Below, one piece after another: positions 49,344 to 59,800 of a stretch of DNA of 64,000 bases; within the stretch, counting starts at the first letter, position 1, and each line of letters starts with the position of its first letter. Made by a program: the position numbers and the translations under genes. Source of the stretch: Plotosus lineatus (taxonomy: Eukaryota; Chordata; Actinopteri; Siluriformes; Plotosidae); the NCBI GenBank assembly GCA_024760905.1, contig CM045735.1, positions 30,468,249 through 30,532,248 of the forward strand, in the 5' to 3' direction. Under the pieces are notes generated by a model. It saw only the letters and a list, made by a program, of their open reading frames with translations, was not told the DNA's origin and did no database searches.

Positions 49344-50803
49344 ATGCCTCTCACCAGAGACGGTGAGAGACATGGCCAGCCTTTGATAACCCAGTTAGCT
49401 GCATTGGAGGGAGGACAGTGACAACCCGTGGAGAGGAGGGCTTGAATCCCCAACCATAGGATCAGTGATCCAGCACCTTTTACCACCAGGCCACCACTGC
49501 CTCAGGACTCAAATAGACATTAGGAGTTTTCATTGAAAGTAACTTTTTATTCAACGTCTTTTTTTTTTTTTTTCTTTTTTTTTTCATCCAAATGTTTTTA
49601 TTGCAAGCAGAATTGTAATTTAATTGTCTCTGCAGTTGTTTAAATCAATGCAACACATTTTTTATATTAACACGAAGGAAAAAGTGGAAAAACATTATAT
49701 GCAGTGTTGTTTGATTTTAAATGTCAAAACCGTATTTCTGGCTCCCAGTGTTTTCTTTACTGTTGAAAATGGGTCCAAATAGCTCTTTGAATGGCAAAGG
49801 TTGCCGACCCCTGTTATAGACATTCCCCAGTGGCAGGAGGTTTTGAAATACTGTGTAAACTCACTTTTACAGGCAAAGAACGCCTCATTTTATGGTTACA
49901 GAAACTGATCGAATAAAATTGGTAAGTTTGATCTACGATTTTGCTCGCTCCCAGTATAAATATAAAAGAGTGGTTATTAGATGTAAGATCAAAAATATGG
50001 GGGAGGGGGGCTTATTGGAACAGGGCACTTATTACGTTGAATACGGTACGGTAATTTAAGTATAAGTCGCACCTTCAGCTGTATGAAAAAAAAAAGTGCG
50101 ACTTTCAGTCCGGAAAATAAGGTACTCATTTTATTTTCTTCACAAAGAAAGTTTTGATAAGAATAACATGGTTCGATGTGTATAGACAAATTATGCATGC
50201 AAGCTTTTATTAAGTTAGGGTTTCATTCCTCCTTATATATGTGGTAACTTTGTCGTTCCACACTCTGGATTTCTCAAATATTTCTATTCAATAATGACTG
50301 AATTTATGGGTTAAAAAGGCAAAAAAGCACCACATCTCCCCTTAAAATTCCTAAACCAAGGACAGAACACATCATCAAGAATAACTGTCATGTTTGTCTG
50401 TCTGTCTCCCTGGTGTACATGGGAATGTCGGTGTGATGGTAACTACTTCTACTTTATCTTCCCCTCCAAACTGTTACTTGTTTCAAGCCATAAAATAAAA
50501 CTTTTTTTTTTTTTTGAGCTGGCAAACAAATTATTCATGCCACTCAATGCATTACTCATTTGAATAGAAATACTTTTAACCCAATCACACAGAGGATACT
50601 CATGATGTCTCTGGTGTGTATAGCATGCTTATGGGAGTAAATCTATCCAGCAGACCGGCATCTCGCTACCTCGTAGTGGTGACTGTTTGGTTGCCTCATT
50701 CTTATTTCCTTCTGTTTATAAACAATAGAATGAGTTAATCTTGAGATATGTCGGATACCTGTATGGGTGTTTTTGGAGCTCTGCGTTTGGACTGTGCCTA
50801 AAT

Positions 50804-50865
<62 letters not shown>

Positions 50866-53800
50866 AGAGTCCAAAAGCATTTTTGGAGAGTTATCAAGAC
50901 ATGTTGCTATACACTAGACGAGAAGAGACATGGCCAATCACCCAGATGGAATTGGAGGGACGAGGGGTCTGTATCTCTCTCTCGATCTCCCTTTCCCCCG
51001 CCTCTTTTCCACTCTCTCCCTCTCTACTTTCCTCTCACATACACACAAGGGTCTTTTCTTATCTCTCTCTCCCTCTCTGTCTGGGTTATGATCCATTTTG
51101 ATATTTGAACCTGCATTTGTTGGTCTACATCTGATCTTTTAAAGTCATTGCTTGATTTATACTTGAAGATACCACTTGAGTCTCACAGCAGCGGTTTGTG
51201 ACTTCTGCACAGGTGGTGTGTATGAACTTCTTTGACATTGTGCTGGACTTCATACTCATGGATGCATTTGAAGATCTGGAGAACCCGCCCACCTCTGTGG
51301 TTGCTGTCTTAAGGAACCGATGGCTCTCAGACAGTTTTAAAGAGACGGTAATTTCAGTCTCGCAGACTGTTAGTGGTGGCTTGTGCTTAGAAATTTTACA
51401 TTTAACTCTTTCCTTCATAGTCAAGAAGGAAGAACGATGTATTACATGATTCAGTAGGAAAAGATGCTCGCAAAACCATGTGCTCGAGTTACTATTCAAC
51501 CCACATAATGTAAAATTGATGTAGCTCTAAATAAATGTATACACAGTATATCGTACATTGTGTAATACATCGTGGAAATAAGGATGTCAAAACACATTCT
51601 ATGAGAGAAAGAGTTGTAGTGCCTTACACCGTTAGTCTCATAAACTATAGCATGTGATGTGCTTGTCTAAGACATGGAATAGATTGAACCACAGTGGTAT
51701 AGTTGTCTGGACATCACTGAATGAGAAATAGTTTTAGGAGGGATCTGGAATTTCTCAGATGTGTACATTTTGTGGTGGTAACAATTGCATGAGAGTTTAA
51801 AACATGACTGGTGCTGGTTTTTCAAGGTCCCTATACCTGGATGCGTCTGTACACAGTGCTGCAGAGTGATCAGTTGTTCTGGATTGTAATTCTAATTTGA
51901 ATAAAAAATAAAATCTTAATCTGGACAGACTTAATTTTAAGTATAATGCCTTTAGCCTACTGTGTATGTCTTTAGACTGTGGGAAGAAAACCAGAGCACC
52001 CAGAGGAAACCCACACTCGTATGGGGAGAACATGCAAACGGCACAAATGCCCTCACCAAGACCAGGACTTGAACCCAGAACCTTCTTGCTATGAAGGGGA
52101 AGTTCTGACCACTACGCCACCGTGCTGCCTTCTGTTATGTCTAAAGTAATTGTAAAAAAATAATAATAATTTTTTTTTAGTGTCCTTTTTGTGCTTTTGT
52201 TGTAGTGTATAATACTAAAATAATTATATATCTCAGGCCTGTTACATGTCACTTAATTAAGTAGATCAACATCCATCTTGACCTCGGCCTATGTTCCAGG
52301 AACATTGTACATTTCAGGATTCTTGCCTCTGAAGAAATTTCCATTGTTATGATACATCTCTAGGATGCTCCAGAACACATCATCAGTGATGTAACCTGAG
52401 GTCCTCAGGTGTTTCGGGTCTTTCAACATCAGACACTCTCGCCCAGGCGACCCAGCCATGGCTGATCAGACCCGGCTTGTGTTCAGGTGGTTTTTGCTAT
52501 CCCCATCTCCTCTCTTAATCCACAGCCATCTCGAGGCTTTCTCTGCTTCCTCCGTGATCCTCTTGATGGCTCTTCTCCTCTCCATCCCTGTAATTCCCAG
52601 CACACTCAAGGTTTTATAGAGTGATTGGTCTGCGAACCCTCTGCAGCCAACCTCGATGGGCATACTCCAGCCCCGCTTACGGCAGCCTACAACCAGATCT
52701 TCATATTTGGTTTTCTTTCTCTCATGGGCCTCATCCAGTCGGTCCTCCCATGGCACTGTGAGCACCATCAAGATGATGCTCTTTGTCTCCTCTGACACCA
52801 GGAGGGGTGGTTGAGACAATACACTGGGGGAACTTGAGTTGTTTCTCCAGGTCAACAGACAGCTGCCAGTCTTTTGCGGTTGCCAGTAGCCCCGATGGGT
52901 TCCTGGCTCCTGCGGTTTTTCCCAACCACTCACCCGCCTTCATGAAGGTAATCAACTGAATGGTGGGGCAGGACCGTCTGCTGCTGCTGCTGCTGCTGAT
53001 TCCCATGCTGATGGCTTCCGCAATGGGTTTCAGAACCTGGTTGTGGCGCCAGGTGTACCGCCCCCGCCCAAGGGTTACTGGACAGCAGCTCAGAATGTGC
53101 TCCAACGTGCCTCTGCCGGGGCACTGTGGGCAGTTGGGAGACTCTATTTTACCCCAAATGGAGAGGTTTGATGGACGGGGCAGAATGTCATAGACCGCCT
53201 GGACAAAGAATGACTTTTTAAAGATCCCCCATACAGTTTATGGTTCAATACAAAGTGATACTTCAGTCTTTCATGCAGTAAAGGAACCCTTGGATTCATT
53301 TTATTGGGATCTTGAATTTGAGGGAATTAGGACTGGAAAATCCTTGACTTTGGTTGGTAAGGGGTGGAGTGGTTAGCATGTCCATCTCACAGCAGGAAGG
53401 TGTAATGTGTGTTTGTGTGGTGTTCTTGTGTTCTCCCCATGCTTGTGTGAATTTCCTCGGGGTAGTCTGGTTTCCTTTGACAGTACAAAGGCATGCACAT
53501 TCAGCAAACTCTCTGTTCCAAATTGTCCCTGGCTTTTGAATGAGACCATTGCAGGGCTGCCAACTTGTATGAATTTATCCATATTCATACAAAAAAAAAA
53601 CAAAATACATACGATTCATTCAGACATTATACAAATTTCAAACTTTCAGGAAAATATGCTCCTTTTAATTTTATTTGACAATATTTCATCAATAATTCTG
53701 ATGAATTGCATCAAATTCGATCCGTGTTTACATGTTTACCTTCCTGGCAAAGCCAAGTCTCGCGATAATCTCACGGGGTGTTATGGTTGTATTTTATCAC

Positions 53801-56800
53801 GTCATTTGTTAATCGGCAGCAAGGTCGGTTGATTTTAACGAGTCAGTGTCTATCTTGCACACACTTCGTGGTAACCAGACCCAATCATTGAACGGTTGCG
53901 GGGAACCCAAAATGGCGATGAAAAGAAAGCAAGACTTTTTATCGGAATATTCAACAACTTATGCATTTATTAAGAAGGATGTCAGATACACGACCTTTTG
54001 CACAATGTGCAATGTGAAATTTAGTATTGCACATTCAGGTTTTTGATATTAAAATGCATATAAAGGGAGACAAACATTGCCAGCTAGTGACTACTTTAGA
54101 CCTTTTTTCTTGTCTTGAACTCTCTTACTTGTTATTTGTAAATGCTGATATAAAATATCATTCAGGGTCATGCATAATATAATAATAAATTTGCAATATA
54201 TAATAATAATTGACATATTATTTTCTCTATTATAACACCAGTAGAATTATGTTTGTTAAACCTGTTTTTCTCAAATATGCTGTTGTTTTGTTATTAATCC
54301 AAAATGCTGTAAAATTTGAAAAAGAGATCTGGGATCCCTGCATTGTAGGATTAGGCGACGAACTGGGTCATAATTGAATTTGATGCTAAAAGAGAGATTC
54401 CTGTCTTCTCATGTAGGTTGTCGATCTGAAGTTTTAATAATAAAACGTTTGTTTTCATGTTTGAATCTATTTAGTTTCTAATCTTGAAATATACTGAATG
54501 TTGTATCCATCGAGTATTTCTGTCGTGTTCAGTAATTAAAATGTTCAGATCAGAGGATCCTCTAGCAGTCACTGCTTTACTCTTTGACATGTACAATGTG
54601 TAGAGGTTCGTCTAGCAGTGATGTTATGTTATAGAATAACTTGAACTGTTTGTAGCAACTGCTCCTCTGTGTGTCTCTCAGGCTTTAGCTACTGCATGCT
54701 GGTCAGTGCTAAAAGCCAAAAGGAGGTTACTGATGGTAAGTGACTCTTAAACCTAGAACATTGTCCTCAGGTTTCATAGACATCTTTTCACAGTCTGGTC
54801 TTTGTCTCCTCACAATGCAGTGGGAGACCAGAGCTGCTCATTTGACTGTAGACATCTCATTTTGTATTGTTATTATTGTTGCTATTATAGTGTTAATATT
54901 TGTCTTACTTAAATAAATGAGAAATGCAGCCATGAGGTGGGGGGGCACTAACCAGTGTCTCTCCCCCTTATGCCGGTCCCAAGCCTGGATAAATGCAGAG
55001 GGTTGTGTCAGGAAGGGCATCCGACGTAAAACCAATGCCAAACTTTTATGATGCAAATCAGAAGTATTACCCCCATACCGGATCGGTCGAGGCCTGGGTT
55101 ATCAACGACCGCCATCAGTGCTGTCAATCAACAGGGTGCTAATGGAAATTGGACTACTGTTGGTCGAAGAAGGAGCGGCGGGAGGCGTGTCCTTTGGCAG
55201 AGAGAGAAGAGGAAAGGCATGAGTCTAGGACTGAGAATAGGGACTTTGAATGTTGGAACTATGCAAAGAAAAGGTGGAAAGCTGGCTGACATGATGCAGA
55301 GGAGGAAGGTGGACATACTGTGTGTTCAGGAGACCAGGTGGAAAGGTAGCAAAGCTAAAAGCTTAGGAGCAGGGTTTAAGCTATTTTATCATGGTGTGGA
55401 TGGGAAGAGAAATGGAGTAGGAGTCATCTTGAAGGAGGGGTTTGTCAGGAATGTTCTAGAATTGAAAAGAGTGCCAGACAGAGTGATGAGTCTCAAGTTA
55501 GAAATTGAAGGCGTGATGGTCAATGTTGTTAGTGCTTATGCCCCACAGGCAGGATGTGAGCTAAAAGAGAAGAAGAGATTCTGGAGTGAGTTAGATGAAG
55601 TGATGCAGAGTACCCCCAGAGGTGAAAGAGTGGTCATTGGTGCAGATTTCAATGGACATGTTGGTGCAGGCAACAGAGGGGACAAGGAAGTGATGGGCAG
55701 GTTTGGTATCCAGGACAGGAACACAGAAGGACAAATGTTGATCAATTTTGTTAAAAGGATGGAAATGGGTGTGGTGAATACTTTCTCCAGAAGAAACAGG
55801 AGCATAGGGTGACTTATAAAAGCGGAGGTAGGAGCACACAGGGAGACTACATCTTGTGTATGCGATGTAATTTGAAGGAAGTCAGTGACTGCAAAGTAGT
55901 AGTGGGTGAGAGTGTTACTAAACAGCATAGGATAGTGGTATGCAGGATGACGCTGATGGTGAGGAAGGTGAAGAAGGCAATGGCAGAGCAGAAGACAAAG
56001 TGGTGGAAGCTGAAAAGGGAAGAGTGTCGTGTTGTCTTCAAGGAGGAGTTGAAACAGGCTTTGGGTGGCCAGGAAGTGCTTCCAAATGATGACAACCACA
56101 GCAAATGTGATCAGGGACACAGGTAGGAGAGTACTTGGTGTGTCCTCTGGAAGAAAAGTAGATAAGGAGACTTGGTGGTGGAATGAAGAAGTGCAGGAGT
56201 GTGTACAAAGGAAGAGGTTAGCTAAGAAGAAGTGGGACATTGAGAGGACCGAAGACAGTAAACAGGAGTACAGGGAGACACAGCGTAAGGTGAAAGTAGC
56301 AGTGGCTAAGGTCAAACAGAGGGCGTATGATGACCTGTATGATAGGTTGGACAGTAAAGAGGGAGAAAATGACCTATTCAGGTTGGCACAACAGAGAAAT
56401 AGAGATGGGAAGGACGTGCAGCAAGTTGTTGAGTGATAAAGTACAGAGAGGGAAATGTATTGACTGATGACAGAAGTGTGCTGGGAAGATGGAAAGAGTA
56501 CTTTGAAGAGCTGATGAATAAGGAAAATGAGAGAGAAAAAAAAAAGAGTAGAAGAGGTGACCATTGAGGAGCAGGATGTAGCAAAGATCAGTGAGGGTGA
56601 AGTGAGGATGGCATTGAGGAGGATGAAGAATGGAAAGGCAGTTGGTCCGGATGATATACCTGTGGAGGTATGGAAGTGTCTAGGAGAGGTAGCAGTAGAT
56701 TTTCTGACAAGAACATTCAACAAGGTCCTAGAGAGTGAGCAGATGCCAGAGGAGTGGAGGAGAAGTGTGCTGGTGCCCATTTTTAAGAACAAGGGAGACG

Positions 56801-59800
56801 TGCAGAGTTGCGGAAAGTACAGAAGGATAAAGTTGATGAGCCATACGATGAAGTTATGGGAAAGAATAGTTGAAGCTAGACTAAGGGCAGAGGTCAGCAT
56901 TTGTGAACAACAGTTTGTTTTCATGCCAAGAAAGAGCACCACAGATGCAATGTTTGCTTTGAGGATGTTCATAGAGAAGTACAGAGAAGATCAGAGGGAA
57001 CTGCATTGTGCCTTTGTGGATCTGGAAAAAGCATATGACAGGGTGCCGAGAGAGTAACTATGGTATTGCATGAGGAAGTCTGGAGTGGCAGAGAAGTATG
57101 TTAGAGTGGTGCAGGACATGTATGAGAGATGGAAGACAGTGGTGAGGTGTGCTGTCAGTGTGACCGACGAATTCAAGGTGGAGTTGGGACTGCATCAAGG
57201 GTCAGCTCTGAGCCCCTTCTTGTTTGCTATGGTGATGTACAGGCTGACAGACAAGGTGAGACAAGAATCTCCATGGACTATGATGTTTGCAGATGACATT
57301 GTGATCTGTAGTGAGAGCAGAGAAAATCTAGAGAGGTGGAGGTATGCCCTGGAAAGGAGAGGAATGAAGGTTAGCCTCAGAAAATCAGAATACATGTGTG
57401 TGAATGAGAAGGACCCAGGAGGAACGTTGATGTTACAGGGAGCAGAGATGGAGAGTGTGGAAAAGAGGTGAAGAAGCGTGTGGAGGCAGGCTGGAATGGT
57501 TGGAGAAAAGTGTCCAGTGTGATGTGCGATAGGAGAGTGTCAGCAAGAATGAAGGGAAAAGTGTACAAGACGGTGGTGAGGCCAGCGATGTTGTATGGCT
57601 TAGAAACAGTGGCGCTGAGGAAAAGGCAGGAGGCAGAGCTGGAGGTAGCGGAGATGAAAATGTTGAGGTTCTCTCTGGGAGTAACGAGGATGGATAGGAT
57701 CAGAAATGAGTATATCAGAGGGACAGCCCATGTAAGATGTTTTGGAGACAAAGTCAGAGAGGCTAGATTGAGATGGTTTGGACATGTACAGTGGAGGGAT
57801 AGTGAGTATATTGGCAGTAGGATGCTGAGGTTGGAACTACCAGGCAGAAGGCCGAGAGGAAGACCAAAGAAGAGATTTATGGACGTGGTGAAGGAAGACA
57901 TGAAGGTCGTTGGAGTCAGAAAAAAAAGATGCAGAGGACAGGGTGAGATGGAGGCGGATGATTTGCTGTGGCGACCCCTCAAGGGAGCAGCCGAAAGGAA
58001 AAGAAGAAGAAGAAGACGACTTAAATAAATGAGAGGTGAGGCCGGTAGCGTCGCTGTTAGGGTGCTATGCTCATGATTTGGGAGGTTCTGTTCAAATCCC
58101 AGTTTGAACCCCCACTGTGCTAAGACCCCTGGGGAAGGTCTTAACCATAAGTGTGTCTCTGTTCACCCAGCAGTAGAAATTGGTACCAGTAAAAAATATA
58201 CTGGGAAGGTAACCTGCGATGGATGAGCGTCCCATCCAGGAGGAGTTGGACTACTAGTCGCTTCACGCTATGTAAATCGGGGATAAGCAGCGGCCTGATG
58301 AGCCACTATGGCTCGGGTGTAAAAAACCCAGAGGACTTGACTTTTTAAATTTTTTTTTAACATTACTTCAATAAATAAATAAATATAAACACCATACAAA
58401 TGGAAGTATTTGATTTGTTTAGGTTCCAGATGGGTTCATTTCTCATTTCTATGCCATCTCTGAGCACGTCAGTCCAGTTCTGGCATTTGGCTTCCTGGGT
58501 TCCAGACAGCACCTGACTGAAGTGTGCACCATTTTCAAGGTAAAATGTGCAGCATAAATCCTAATTTGTTTTGAGAAAGCATTCTTTGGCATTCTCATGT
58601 AGAGAAACAAAGTACCTCTTCACCCCATCACCAGCAGTCTTGTAGTTGGAATCCTGATGATGTTACAGATATCCATGGACAGTAGTCAGAGGAATAATAC
58701 CGGCTGAATTTAGCACTATTTTCCAACCGTGGATCTCTGAACACTTATGTGAAAGAGAGCAAAAAGCTGTTCTCCTTGCTGTAATGGTTGATGAGATTGG
58801 AGACCTCAGAACACACTTTAAAGCAGTGGTCCCTAAAATACGGCCCGCCTCCAAATTTGGCCCGGCCCCCTGAACAATACCAGAGACGCATTATGATTTT
58901 TTATTTATTTTTTTTTTAAGTCTGGCCACACGATCAAGACTAATACACACCTAGAAGATGACATTGTATTCCACCCTTCTGCCATCTGTGCCCCTATCTG
59001 GAATTACCCCCCCCCGCCTTCCTGAAACAAAATCCTAGACTCTCCCCTGCCAAATAGAATGGAATAATGATGAAAAGGTTTTGGAAGAGAAAAATTGATT
59101 CAGAATGCAGGGTATTTAATGCAATCTGTGCCGACACTCTGAATCCCATCACAAAGACGAGTATGATCGCTTTCAAGGCCAAATGCGAGTAGACAAACTC
59201 TCAAAGCTAAAAAGTGGACCGTTAGCAGAGGAGAATACATTTGTACGCCAGGCTCGGCTGAACCAGTCGTCTGTTCAGGAAACTTTCGGGTTGCTCAACT
59301 GATAGCAAGCAGCGTTTTTTATTATTATTATTATTATTATTACTATTATTATTATTATTATTATTATTATTCATTTCCTGACTTTTTTCTGTGAAAGTTC
59401 CGGAAAGGGTTACTGATATTTGGTTATGCGTGGCTTACTGGAAAACAATAAATGTTTCCGTTTAGGCAGCCCTGCAATCATCACACTTTTTTTGTGACAA
59501 ACTGACCTCGGTCCCCCATCAGAGAAGGGAATAGTTATGTGGTCCTCACAGGAAAAAGTTTGGGGACCCCTGCTTTAAAGGATTTGACCATCATTTTGAC
59601 TGTCCTCTTCATCAAAACTCCAGTTTTTCAGTTTTTGTTAAGGTACTAGACTGGGATGGCCATGACCAAAGCTTGATTCTGTTGCTTGTTGAATCATTTT
59701 TGTATATTTTGAGTAATTTGTTCTCCTGGAAGATCCAGTCATCTCTCAGCTGTAACTACTTGACAGAGGTAGTCAGATTTAAAATCTCCCAGCACTTCGG

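Larger units (their letters stand above)
48104..49813 (+). mobile_element. hAT element (H4) with transposase remnant
   Basis: Termini caggggttggcaacccacgg and aaaggttgccgacccctg are flanked by a perfect 8-bp duplication ttatagac (48096-48103 and 49814-49821). The 1710-bp element encodes only the end of a transposase and contains repeat fragments at 49135-49270 and 49297-49504. Confidence 0.94.
48019..50046. mobile_element. Pogo-type family F fragment containing a hAT
   Basis: Family F sequence (caaaatattttccg) lies at 48019-48103 and at 49814-50046, matching 781-1061. It ends attacgttgaatacgg before TA. The intervening 1.7 kb is a hAT element. Confidence 0.8.
46089..50122. mobile_element. 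Pogo-type element, family P, with nested insertions
   Basis: Left terminus ccgtattttccagagtacaa after TA; right terminus agtccggaaaataagg before TA. Family P sequence runs 46089-47118, then resumes at 50047 (aatttaagtataagtcgcac). Between lie a family A piece (47119-48018) and a family F piece (48019-50046) that holds a hAT. An internal direct repeat starts cctggacgtggagacgcaac at 46419 and 46709. A transposase N-terminus ghost lies near 46900-47000. Confidence 0.82.

Noticed and set aside
55536..56972. The longest open frame in the window, 478 codons on the minus strand
   Set aside because: It is exactly antisense to the RTE endonuclease/RT, is rich in Ser, Leu and Phe as such shadows are, and shows no family motif.
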